From contig JBHORC010000040.1 of assembly GCA_042408445.1 (NCBI GenBank), positions 156,403-220,402 of the forward strand: a stretch of 64,000 nucleotides of DNA, written 5' to 3'. The notes beneath the pieces are model-generated. The model searched no databases and was not told the DNA's origin. It saw only the letters and a list, made by a program, of their open reading frames with translations. The position numbers were made by a program, and so were the translations under genes. The DNA is from CF-46 sp042408445. Lineage in GTDB: Bacteria > Chloroflexota > Limnocylindria > Limnocylindrales > CSP1-4. The first letter of the stretch is position 1, and every line of letters begins with the position of its first letter. Below, piece by piece: positions 17,070-25,703 of the stretch.

Positions 17070-18545
17070 ATGCCCACATCGATCCGCCTCCCGGCTCCCG
17101 CCGCGTCCGTGGTCGCCGTCGTCGATCGGCTGGTGCCGCGTGGCGCGCTGATCCTGTCGGTCCTCTCCCTCGGCTACTTCGCTGCCGGGATCGTCCGCAA
17201 CCGCGTCTTCGCCGCGGAATTCGGCGCGAGTGCCGAGCTGGACGCGTACAACGCGGCGTTCCGGATCCCGGAGATCGCGCTCGACATCCTGGTCGGGGCG
17301 GGCCTCTCGGCGCCGTTCGTCCCGATCTTCAGCCGCCTGCTCCGATCCGACGACGCGGGAGAACGTCGAGCGGAGGCGTTCGGCCAGACCGTGCTGACGG
17401 GTGCCGTGGCCGCGATCGCGGTGGCGCTCGTGGTGCTGTTCGTTGCCGCGCCCTGGATCGCCGACGTGGTGTGGCGGCAGTTCGACCCCGCGACCCGGGC
17501 CCTGTACGTCGAGCTCGTCCGGATCAACTGCATCGCCCAGCTGTTGTTCGCGGCGTCGATGGCGCTCGGCGAGGTGCTGGTCGCGCGTCGACGGTTCCTC
17601 GCGTACGGGATCGCCCCGATCCTCTACACGACGGGGATCGTCCTGGGGGCGGTGGCGCTCGGCCCGCGACTCGGGGTCCAGGGCGCGGCATGGGGAGCGG
17701 TCGTCGGCGCCGTCGCCCATCTCGCGGTCCGCGCGGCCGGAGCGAGACGCGCCGGGTTCCGGATCCGGCCCCGCTTCGCGATCCGGACTCCGGAGTTCCG
17801 CGAGTTCATCCGCCTGATGGTGCCGCGGATGCTGAGCTACCCGATCGACCCGGTCACCGTGTCGTACCTGACGATCCTCGCCGCCGGCCTCGGCGTCGGC
17901 ACGGTCAGTGCGCTGTCGTTCGTCCTCGATTACCAGTTCGTGCCGATCCAGGTGATCGCGATCGCGTTCTCGCTGGCCGCGTTCCCGGTCCTGTCCGAGG
18001 CGTTCGCCTCCGGCGACCGGGTGGCGTTCAGGAGCGTCTTCACCCGGAACGTCCTCGTCATCGGCGGCCTCACCGCCCTCGCCGCGGTTGCCCTCGCCGT
18101 CCTCGCCCGGCCCCTCATCTCGACCCTGCTCGGCGTCGGGCGGTTCGACCAGTCAGCGGTCGCGCTGACAAGCAGCCTGCTCGTCGCATTCGCGATCTCG
18201 ATCCCGATCGACGGCCTGTCGTATCCCCTCTCGCGAGCCCTGTACGCAACCCATAACACGCTCTGGCAGGTCGTCGCCTCGGTCGTGGGCCTGGTCGCCC
18301 TCGTCATCTCCGCAAGCGTGCTCGTCCCCGTGTTCGGACCGGCGGGGATCGCGCTTGCCTACGCCGCCGGCGGAGCCGTCAAGCTCGTCGTGCTTGCCGC
18401 CGCGCTCGCGGTTCGGCTGCGACGGTTCGAGGAGCTGGCGGCGCGGGAAGCAGCGCTCGTCGCCCGATCCGGCGCAGTGACGAGCGGTGCCTCGCTTGAA
18501 CCGGTGGTCGTCAGCCCCGTCGAACCGTCGGGATCAGGACGATGA
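17070..18545 (+). CDS. murJ: Lipid II flippase MurJ (MviN family)
   Basis: The 491-residue polytopic membrane protein of the MATE-like MOP superfamily has about 13-14 helices. It begins with the MurJ pattern in which helix 1 is followed by R-N-R-V-F-A-A-E-F-G and A-Y-N-A-A-F-R-I-P. MurJ moves lipid II across the cytoplasmic membrane for peptidoglycan assembly. The C-terminal tail after about residue 455 is polar and not conserved. The last 35 bp overlap, tail to tail, the end of the C39-like peptidase gene on the other strand. Confidence 0.9.
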   Translation: MPTSIRLPAPAASVVAVVDRLVPRGALILSVLSLGYFAAGIVRNRVFAAEFGASAELDAYNAAFRIPEIALDILVGAGLSAPFVPIFSRLLRSDDAGERRAEAFGQTVLTGAVAAIAVALVVLFVAAPWIADVVWRQFDPATRALYVELVRINCIAQLLFAASMALGEVLVARRRFLAYGIAPILYTTGIVLGAVALGPRLGVQGAAWGAVVGAVAHLAVRAAGARRAGFRIRPRFAIRTPEFREFIRLMVPRMLSYPIDPVTVSYLTILAAGLGVGTVSALSFVLDYQFVPIQVIAIAFSLAAFPVLSEAFASGDRVAFRSVFTRNVLVIGGLTALAAVALAVLARPLISTLLGVGRFDQSAVALTSSLLVAFAISIPIDGLSYPLSRALYATHNTLWQVVASVVGLVALVISASVLVPVFGPAGIALAYAAGGAVKLVVLAAALAVRLRRFEELAAREAALVARSGAVTSGASLEPVVVSPVEPSGSGR

Positions 18546-19485
18546 ACTTGCCGTCGCGATCGGCGTAGTGGCCCTCGGGCCGCTTCCACGCGAGGAAGTT
18601 GCGCTCCATCTCAGCCTGGTCCTGGAACGTCCCCGGGGGATCGGACTTGCCCCAGATCGACGACGTCCACGGATACCACGGGTCGTCGATGTAGGCACCG
18701 CTCACCTTCGCGTCGGCGAACACCCGCGGATCGGCGTCCGCGCGGAACCCGGTCATCACCCAGGTGTGGGCGCCGCGCCAGGCAAGGAGGATCGCCGGCG
18801 AGTTTGTGTTGGCGATCGCCTTCGCTGCGCTCCGAAGCGCGAGCGGTCGCGACCCATACGCGACGACCTTGTAGCCCTTCGCGCCGTAGGCATCGAGCGC
18901 AAGCGCCATGGCCGCCGGACCCCACTCGCCGTTGTGGCTGTCGCGATAGCTCTCCCACTCGCCGATCCGCGATGCGATGTCCCGCTCGCGGGCGTCCGTG
19001 GGCGCGCCGAGCCCGAGGATGGCCAGCGTCGTCGCGACGCCCGCCGGTGAGCACCAGTCGTCGCGCAGCTCGTGGGCGAACTCCGGGCCATGCCTCGCGA
19101 CGACGTCGATGTCGACCGCGACCCGGGGGATCGGCGTCGGGGTTGGAGCGGCGGAGGGTTTCGGCTGGCCGCTCGCAAGCGGCGGCTCGCTGACGAGCGG
19201 CTCCGCCGACGGCGATTCCGGTGGGTCGGTCTCCTCGATCGTCGGCACCGTCTCTCGATCCGGCGGCGGGCCAGCGACGATCCGGGCGACCTTCGTCTGG
19301 GCCCGCTCGAACAGCGACCCGAGGCCGAACGCGTTCGTCGCGACGCCGGTCCCTCCCAACGCCGTCCCGACGAGGATGACCGCGATCAGCAGCGTGAGCC
19401 ACCCGCCGAGCGTGCGCCGGGTCGGCTCGCCGTGTCGCCGAAGACGAGCCGAGGAGCGGGAGATGCGGACGAGATCGGGCTGCAC
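18511..19485 (-). CDS. Membrane-anchored C39-like (papain-fold) peptidase
   Basis: A 324-residue protein with one N-terminal membrane helix (about residues 27-47), a Pro/Ser/Thr/Glu-rich linker (73-122) and an outward papain-like domain. The domain has catalytic-type C145 (D-D-W-C-S-P-A-G-V) and H240 (R-G-A-H-T-W-V), followed by a D-D-P-W strand. This is the peptidase_C39_2 layout; many such proteins are uncharacterised surface cysteine peptidases. The GTG start has AAGGAGC upstream. The 3' end overlaps murJ by 35 bp, convergent, so antisense interference between the two mRNAs is possible. Confidence 0.75.
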   Translation of the reverse strand: MQPDLVRISRSSARLRRHGEPTRRTLGGWLTLLIAVILVGTALGGTGVATNAFGLGSLFERAQTKVARIVAGPPPDRETVPTIEETDPPESPSAEPLVSEPPLASGQPKPSAAPTPTPIPRVAVDIDVVARHGPEFAHELRDDWCSPAGVATTLAILGLGAPTDARERDIASRIGEWESYRDSHNGEWGPAAMALALDAYGAKGYKVVAYGSRPLALRSAAKAIANTNSPAILLAWRGAHTWVMTGFRADADPRVFADAKVSGAYIDDPWYPWTSSIWGKSDPPGTFQDQAEMERNFLAWKRPEGHYADRDGKFIVLIPTVRRG

Positions 19486-19723
19486 GGCGCTCCTTGGGCC
19501 GGCCGGAGGTCAGCCGAACGCGTTCATGACGGTCGTCGCGGTCGTCGTGCGACGGCGCTGGGCGGCGGGGCGAGTCCGCCGGCCGCGCGACGCCCGTAGA
19601 GGGTAGCGTCGGGGCCTTCGTCGCGCCCGGGCGCGGCGATCGCGGGCCCGCCGCCAGCGCGGTGGCGCGAACGCGGCGCTTCTGCGACCATCGATCGGCC
19701 GTCGCAAACCCCCAGGAGACATC

Positions 19724-20935
19724 GTGGACCGCTTCGAGCCAAACCTCCGGATCCCCGGGCCGACCGCCCTCCCGCCGACCGTTCGCGAGGCCGGCGCGCG
19801 CCAGATGATCAACCACCGCGGCCCCGAGTTCGCCGCGATGCTCGGCCGGATTCTCGACGGCATGAAGCCGTTCTTCGGGACGACGAACGACGTCGCGATG
19901 CTGACCTGTGCGGGGTCCGGCGGCCTGGAGGCGGCGGTCGTGAACACGCTGTTGCCCGGCGATCGCGTCCTCGGCGTTTCGATCGGGAGCTTCGGCGATC
20001 GCTTCGCGAAGGTCGCCTCGATCTACGGCGCGGACGTGACGAGGATCGAGGTGGAGTGGGGCCGGGCAGCCGACCCGGCGGTGGTCGCGGCCGAGCTTCG
20101 CGCCAACCCCGGCTACCGGGCGGTCCTGCTGACCCACAACGAAACGTCGACCGGCGTGATGAACCCGATCGAACGACTGGCGGCAGCGGTTCGCGAGGCC
20201 TCCCCGGAGACGCTGATCCTCGTCGACAGCGTGTCGGGGCTCGGCGCCGTTCCGTTCGAGATGGACGCGTGGGGCGTGGACCTCGTCGTCACCGGCTCCC
20301 AGAAGGCGTGGATGGCGGCGCCGGGCCTGGCGATGATCGCCGCGTCCGAGCGAGGCTGGGCGGCGACCGAGACGGCGCGGATGCCGCGCTTCTATCTGGA
20401 CCTCCGCTCGCATCGCGAATCCGCGATCGCCGGACAGACGCCGTTCACGCCGGCGATCGCCGTGGTCTACCAGGTCGACGAGGGCCTGCGGCTCATGCAC
20501 GCCGAGGGCCGCGAGCAGGTGTTCGCGCGACACGAGGCGGCGGCCGCTGCGTCCCGTGCAGGACTGCGCGCGCTCGGCTTCGAGCTCCTCGCCGACGACG
20601 CGGTCGCGTCGCGGACGGTGACGGCGGCACGGCTTCCCGAAGGCCACGAATGGAAGCCGTTCAACAGCGCGATCAAGGCCCACGGCGTCGTCCTTGCCGG
20701 TGGCCAGGGCAAGCTGACCGGCAAGATCTTCCGGCTCGGCCACCTCGGCTCGGTGACGATCGACGAGATCCTCGGCGTGATCGCCGTCCTCGAGCGCGTC
20801 TCGATCGAGCAGGGTCGCCGGATCGAGGCCGGCCGGGCGGTCGGGGCTGCGCAGGCCGCGGCGCTGGCGGTCCAGATGCGGGCGTCCGGCGCGGAGAGCG
20901 AAGCGAAGGGCGAGCGCGCACCGGTTCCCGCGTGA
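19724..20935 (+). CDS. Class V aminotransferase (serine-pyruvate/alanine-glyoxylate type), probable phosphoserine aminotransferase role
   Basis: The 403-residue PLP enzyme begins with the SPT/AGAT signature P-G-P-T-A-L-P. It has the PLP lysine K194 in T-G-S-Q-K-A-W and the D-S-V-S-G-L-G loop before it. Family members transaminate serine, alanine, glyoxylate or, in some archaea and bacteria, 3-phosphohydroxypyruvate. The stop overlaps the start of serA by 4 bp, so the natural reading is the second step of serine synthesis; conversion of serine to glyoxylate-linked products is the alternative. The GTG start follows AGGAGA. Confidence 0.85.
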   Translation: MDRFEPNLRIPGPTALPPTVREAGARQMINHRGPEFAAMLGRILDGMKPFFGTTNDVAMLTCAGSGGLEAAVVNTLLPGDRVLGVSIGSFGDRFAKVASIYGADVTRIEVEWGRAADPAVVAAELRANPGYRAVLLTHNETSTGVMNPIERLAAAVREASPETLILVDSVSGLGAVPFEMDAWGVDLVVTGSQKAWMAAPGLAMIAASERGWAATETARMPRFYLDLRSHRESAIAGQTPFTPAIAVVYQVDEGLRLMHAEGREQVFARHEAAAAASRAGLRALGFELLADDAVASRTVTAARLPEGHEWKPFNSAIKAHGVVLAGGQGKLTGKIFRLGHLGSVTIDEILGVIAVLERVSIEQGRRIEAGRAVGAAQAAALAVQMRASGAESEAKGERAPVPA

Positions 20936-22518
20936 GGATCCTCGTCGTCGAGCCGATCGCGGCCGAGGGGATCGAGCGCCTCCGGGCGGAGCACGAGGTC
21001 GACGAGCGGCCCGGGATCGCCCGCGACGAGCTCTGCGCGATCCTTCCCGGCTACGACGCGCTGGTCGTCCGGAGCCAGGTCCAGGTCGATGCCGACGTCA
21101 TCGCCGCGGCGGGGAGCCGCCTCCAGGTGATCGGCCGCGCCGGCGTCGGTGTCGACAACGTCGACCTGGATGCAGCCACGGCTGCCGGGATCACCGTCGT
21201 CAATGCGCCGACGGGCAACACGATCGCGGCGGCCGAGCACACGCTCGCCCTCCTGTCCGGCGTCGCCCGACGGATCGCCGCCGCCGACGCGTCGGTTCGG
21301 CGCGGGGAATGGAAACGGGCGCAGTTCACCGGGCTCGAGCTCCGTGGCCGCACCCTCGGGATCGTCGGCCTCGGGAAGATCGGCCAGGCGATCGCGGCAC
21401 GGGCGATCGCGATGGAGATGACGGTTCTCGCGTCCGATCCGTTCGTGACGCCGGAGCAGGCAGCGCTTCACGGCGTGGAGCTCGTCTCCTTCGAAACGCT
21501 GCTCGAGCGAGCCGACGTCGTGACCGTCCATGTTCCTCTCACGCGGGCGACCCGCGGGTTGATCGGCCGCGAGCAGCTCGCCCGCATGCGGCCCGGCGCG
21601 ATCGTCCTGAACGTCGCCCGTGGCGGGATCCTCGACGAGACCGCGGTCGCGGAGGCGCTCAAGTCAGGCAAGCTCGGCGGCGCGGGCATCGACGTGTTCG
21701 AGACGGAGCCGCCGGTCGGGTCGCCGCTGCTCGAGGCGCCGAACACGATCCTCACGCCCCATCTGGGGGCATCCACGGCCGAAGCCCAGGTCCTCGTCGC
21801 GGAGGAGGTCGCGGATCAGGTCCTGGACGTCCTCGCGGGCCGACCCGCCCGCTACGCCGTGAACGCACCGCTGCTCACGCCGGAGACGGCCCGGGCGATC
21901 GGGCCGTACCTGCCGCTCGCCGAGACGCTCGGGCGCTTCTACGCCCAGTTCGCCCGTGGCGGCGTTCGCCGGATCACCCTCGACATCGCCGGCGAGCTCG
22001 CGGCCGTCGACGCGTCGCCCCTCGTGGCGGCCGTGCTCCGCGGGTTGATCGAGACGTCGACGACCCAGCGGGTCAATCTCGTCAATGCTGCTGCCCTCGC
22101 GAAAGCCCGGGGTATCGCCGTCGTCGAGCGCAAGACCGCCGACGCGGGAGCGTTCGGGGCCGAGCTGACGCTGTCCGGGGAGACCGCGGCTGGGATGACG
22201 ACCGTCGCCGGAACGGTTGCCGGCGGCGAGGTCCGACTCACCCGCCTGAACCACTACCGCCTCGACATCGAGCCGACGGACGTCATGCTGATCACCCACC
22301 ACCGGGACCGTCCCGGGATGATCGGCCGGATCGGCCAGACGCTCGGAGCGGCGGACGTGAACATCAGCGCGATGCATGTCGGCCGCAGCGCGCCGCGGGC
22401 CGACGCGCTGATGATCCTCGCCCTCGACGACGACGTCCCGGTGGCGGTCGAGGATGCGATCCGGGCCGAGGAATCCGTGGTGGAGCTCTGGACGATCCGC
22501 CTGGGCCGCGAGCGCTGA
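20932..22518 (+). CDS. serA: D-3-phosphoglycerate dehydrogenase
   Basis: SerA oxidises 3-phosphoglycerate to 3-phosphohydroxypyruvate with NAD, the first step of serine synthesis. The 528-residue protein is the long type: a catalytic/NAD domain with G-R-A-G-V-G-V-D-N-V and G-L-G-K-I-G (G-x-G-x-x-G), then R, E and H catalytic positions (N-V-A-R-G-G, F-E-T-E-P, L-T-P-H-L-G-A-S-T). An intervening ASB domain and a C-terminal ACT domain (H-H-R-D-R-P-G-M-I-G) follow, the latter usually for serine feedback. The GTG at 20932 overlaps the aminotransferase stop (GTGA). Two bases separate its stop from the phosphatase start. Confidence 0.95.
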   Translation: MRILVVEPIAAEGIERLRAEHEVDERPGIARDELCAILPGYDALVVRSQVQVDADVIAAAGSRLQVIGRAGVGVDNVDLDAATAAGITVVNAPTGNTIAAAEHTLALLSGVARRIAAADASVRRGEWKRAQFTGLELRGRTLGIVGLGKIGQAIAARAIAMEMTVLASDPFVTPEQAALHGVELVSFETLLERADVVTVHVPLTRATRGLIGREQLARMRPGAIVLNVARGGILDETAVAEALKSGKLGGAGIDVFETEPPVGSPLLEAPNTILTPHLGASTAEAQVLVAEEVADQVLDVLAGRPARYAVNAPLLTPETARAIGPYLPLAETLGRFYAQFARGGVRRITLDIAGELAAVDASPLVAAVLRGLIETSTTQRVNLVNAAALAKARGIAVVERKTADAGAFGAELTLSGETAAGMTTVAGTVAGGEVRLTRLNHYRLDIEPTDVMLITHHRDRPGMIGRIGQTLGAADVNISAMHVGRSAPRADALMILALDDDVPVAVEDAIRAEESVVELWTIRLGRER

Positions 22519-22520
22519 GG

Positions 22521-23324
22521 GTGATCCCCGAGGCGCTCGACGCGTCGCTCGTGCTCGTTCGGCACGGCGAGTCGGAGCTCATCGTGGAGCGGCGGTTCCA
22601 GGGCCGGCTCGAGACACCACTGTCGGCGACCGGACGCCGCCAGGCTGCGCTCGTTGCCGCGCGGCTCGCGCGGCCCCACGATCGCCCGGCCCTCCCCGTT
22701 CCCGAGGGTCCGCCGATCGCGATCGTCCATTCGCCGCTGACCCGGGCCGCCGAGACGGCGGCCGCGATTCACGGCGCGCTCGAGGAGACGCCCGGCATGG
22801 ATTCCGTGCCCCGCCGAGCGGACGAGCGGTTCACGGAGATCGGCCAGGGGGAGTGGGAGGGCCGGCTCGCGTCGGAGATCGCGGCCGACGACAGTGAGCG
22901 CCTCGCGGGCTGGCGTCGCCGACCCACGGAGACGTGGGCACCGGGCGGCGAGCCGCTCCGGGACGTCCGGGATCGCGTGGCGGCCGGCCTCGCCGATCTC
23001 CTCGGGGATCTCGCGGCCGCGGGGACGCCCGGCTCGATCGTGGCTCCGCAGGTCGGTGGCTACGAGCTCGGCGCGACAAGCCATCCGTGGACGATCCTCG
23101 TCGGCCACGACGGCGTGTTCAAGGTCACGCTCCTGACGCTCTTCGACCTGCCGCTCGAGCGGTTCTGGATCTGGTCCAGCGACCTGTGCGGGATCAGCAT
23201 CATCGAGTTCCGGGCCGGCCGCCCCGTGGCGCGGGCGCTCAACCTGACCGAGCATCTCGCATCGCTCCACGACGAGGCGGCGATCGCCGTCACCGAAGGC
23301 CGCGAGCGCAGCGGAGCGCTGTAG
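22521..23324 (+). CDS. Histidine phosphatase family protein, possible phosphoserine phosphatase
   Basis: The 267-residue protein has the R-H-G nucleophile motif (R14-H15-G16), G-R-L-E-T-P-L-S-A-T-G and, near the end, V-G-H-D-G with the second histidine. These are hallmarks of the phosphoglycerate mutase-like superfamily. Some members (PspA/iPSP of Hydrogenobacter and others) are phosphoserine phosphatases. Directly following serA, a role in the last step of serine synthesis is an inference from position. Cofactor-dependent phosphoglycerate mutase or another phosphatase is possible. The GTG start is 2 nt after the serA stop, with GAGG across the junction. Confidence 0.8.
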   Translation: MIPEALDASLVLVRHGESELIVERRFQGRLETPLSATGRRQAALVAARLARPHDRPALPVPEGPPIAIVHSPLTRAAETAAAIHGALEETPGMDSVPRRADERFTEIGQGEWEGRLASEIAADDSERLAGWRRRPTETWAPGGEPLRDVRDRVAAGLADLLGDLAAAGTPGSIVAPQVGGYELGATSHPWTILVGHDGVFKVTLLTLFDLPLERFWIWSSDLCGISIIEFRAGRPVARALNLTEHLASLHDEAAIAVTEGRERSGAL

Positions 23325-23399
23325 GCGTTTCAGGCGTCGGCGCGCCGCTGGGCCGTGGCCGCACCAGCCCGCGAAGACGCCGCCGAGCGACGAACGCGT

Positions 23400-25703
23400 C
23401 TAGCGGCGGAGTTTCCGGCGGGGTCTCCGGAACGCGAGCCGCAACAGCCCGATCCGCAGCCGGCGGTACGACTCGCGCAGCGCCTTCATCCGGTCATCGC
23501 CCAGCTCACGCCGGCCATACGACACCTCGACCTTCGCCGCGGCGACGGTCTGGAGCTCCGGCCGGATCCCGGGCAGGACGTCGCCCAGCGCGGCCGCGTA
23601 TTCGAACGCCGTCTGGGTCGGCCGGGGCCCGAAGCCGAAGCGGCGGGCGAGCCCCGCGACGGAGGCGTAGACGCCCTCGGGCGTCGATGCGCTCCGCGGA
23701 CCGCGTCGCCAGGCAAGGAACGCCAGCAGGAGAACCGCGAGGAGGAGCAGCACGGCGGCGATGACCAGGCCGGGCCCGTTCGAGCCGCGTCCGGACGCGG
23801 ACGCTGCCCCGCCGGTCGTCCGCCGGCTCGGACCCTCTGCTCCGTCGCGTGGATCGCCGCTCGGGAGGTTGAACGACGGAAGCGGCGCCCGGGACGCGAG
23901 GGGAACCTTCGTTCCCTCCGGGAGCGGCGTGGTCCGGGCCACGCCGCCGCCGGTCGGGTCGAACATCTGCCAGCCATACCCGGGGAAATAGACCTCGACC
24001 CAGGCATGGGCTCCGTCGGTGTTGACCTGTTCGGTGCCGCTGGCGACGTCGACGTCGCCCGGCAGGAACCCCTCGGCGAGCCGGGCAGGAACGCCGGCCT
24101 TGCGGAGCAGGATCGCCATCGTCGAGGCGTAGTGCTCGCAGTAGCCCTTCTTGTAGTGGGCGAAGCACTCGACGATGCTCGACTCGTGGTCGCACACGCC
24201 GATCACGTTGGTCTGGTACGTGTACGTGGAGGACTGGAGCTCCTGGACGATCGCGTTCGCCAGGTCGAACGGGGTCGTCTGGCCGCTCGCCTTGAGGCGC
24301 CCCTGGATCTCCGCGAGGAGCGCCGTCGCGAATGGGCCGATCGCCCCGTCCGGGACCGAGAGGTAGCGGACGGTGACGCCCGTCGGATAGCCCGTCCCTG
24401 CGGCCCGAAGGCGGTTGTTCGTCAGCCCGCCGGCCACGTCGGCGACCTTCGGAATCGCGGCCGTGACGGAGTAGGCACCGCGGTTGTCGATCGCGATGGA
24501 CTGGAAGTTGCCGTCGGTTCCGGACAGGTTCAGGGTCGCGTCGCGGTCGATCGTCAGCGGGTCGATCGGGCTGAATGCGACGTGGAAGAGGCCGCTCTCG
24601 GGCGTGATCCGGAACGTGTCCGCAGTCCGGACCGACGACGCCGGGATCGCGTCCAGCGTCCCGTCGAGCAGTGACGTGCCTGCCGGCCGAGGCGCCTTGA
24701 CGGGGACGCCCGTCGTCCAGCCGTTCAACGTGAAGACGTCGTAGGTGGTCGCCCGCCAGTAGAGCCGTCGCCCGTCGCCTGGTGTCCGCTGGATCTCGAG
24801 GGCGGGCGCGTGGGACGTGGACCAGAGGCCGCCGACCGTCACCTGGCCGCCGAAGGCCGGGACGCCGAGTCCCCGACTGTCGGGCGCGGCGGGGATGATC
24901 CGCTGCAGCCACTGGCTGATCTCGACGAGCCCCGGCTTGGCGTCGTCCCAGACGCCGGCGAGGGGCGCCGAGTGAGCGCTCACCGTGAGGGCCAGGGCGA
25001 GGAAGACGGCGATCCCGATGAAGACGGTGCCGCCGCGGAGGTACAGCGAGCCGACGACCGAAGGGTCGCCGATCCGGCGGCGGATCCACGTTGCCTGCTC
25101 CTCCCGGGCATGGAGTCGGGTGAGCAGGAAGAGCGACGCCAGGGAGAAGAGCACGATCAGGAAGATCTGCTCGTGGGCGGTCGCGGACATGTTCGCGACG
25201 AGGACCGCGCCGAGGACGATGATCGGGCCGAGCGGTCGGCCGTGCCGGAACACGGCGGACGCGGCGAACTGGCCGTTCGCCCAGCAGAGCATCCCGAGGA
25301 CGACGAGATAGTGGCCGGTCTCGCGCGTGAGCGGCAGGCCGCGGATCGCAAAGTCGATGAACGCGTTCACGACCGACGTGGCCGTGGCCTCGTAGCGACC
25401 GGACAGGCTCGCGTGCGGGGCGAGGACGCTCCCGACCATGAGCGGAACGATGAGTGCCGCGAAGGCTGCGCCGACGAGATGCGCGAGCGGCCGGTTCCAG
25501 CCGACGCGAGCACCGATGAACCCGGCGATCACGCCGGCCAGCGCAGCCCAGGCCAGGAAGTCGGTCCAGTCGCGCTGACCGAGGACGAGCGCGGCGTCGT
25601 CGAGCGACCACGCGACGGCGACGGCCATCACGGCCACGAGGAAGAGGCTGAGCCAACCCTCGTCCGGGCCGCGGACGAGGCGGGACCGGGCGGCGGTCAT
25701 CAT
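23400..25703 (-). CDS. TgpA-like membrane transglutaminase
   Basis: The 767-residue protein has six to eight N-terminal membrane helices (about residues 15-240), an extracytoplasmic DUF3488-like region and a transglutaminase core. The core has C522 (G-Y-C-E-H-Y-A-S-T), H566 (G-A-H-A-W-V-E-V) and the Asp of M-F-D-P-T. A further membrane helix (about 645-665) and a basic DUF4129-like tail follow. The ATG at 25703 overlaps the DUF58 stop (ATGA). With MoxR and DUF58 it forms the widespread three-gene set thought to act on cell-surface or periplasmic proteins. Substrates are unknown. Confidence 0.88.
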   Translation of the reverse strand: MMTAARSRLVRGPDEGWLSLFLVAVMAVAVAWSLDDAALVLGQRDWTDFLAWAALAGVIAGFIGARVGWNRPLAHLVGAAFAALIVPLMVGSVLAPHASLSGRYEATATSVVNAFIDFAIRGLPLTRETGHYLVVLGMLCWANGQFAASAVFRHGRPLGPIIVLGAVLVANMSATAHEQIFLIVLFSLASLFLLTRLHAREEQATWIRRRIGDPSVVGSLYLRGGTVFIGIAVFLALALTVSAHSAPLAGVWDDAKPGLVEISQWLQRIIPAAPDSRGLGVPAFGGQVTVGGLWSTSHAPALEIQRTPGDGRRLYWRATTYDVFTLNGWTTGVPVKAPRPAGTSLLDGTLDAIPASSVRTADTFRITPESGLFHVAFSPIDPLTIDRDATLNLSGTDGNFQSIAIDNRGAYSVTAAIPKVADVAGGLTNNRLRAAGTGYPTGVTVRYLSVPDGAIGPFATALLAEIQGRLKASGQTTPFDLANAIVQELQSSTYTYQTNVIGVCDHESSIVECFAHYKKGYCEHYASTMAILLRKAGVPARLAEGFLPGDVDVASGTEQVNTDGAHAWVEVYFPGYGWQMFDPTGGGVARTTPLPEGTKVPLASRAPLPSFNLPSGDPRDGAEGPSRRTTGGAASASGRGSNGPGLVIAAVLLLLAVLLLAFLAWRRGPRSASTPEGVYASVAGLARRFGFGPRPTQTAFEYAAALGDVLPGIRPELQTVAAAKVEVSYGRRELGDDRMKALRESYRRLRIGLLRLAFRRPRRKLRR

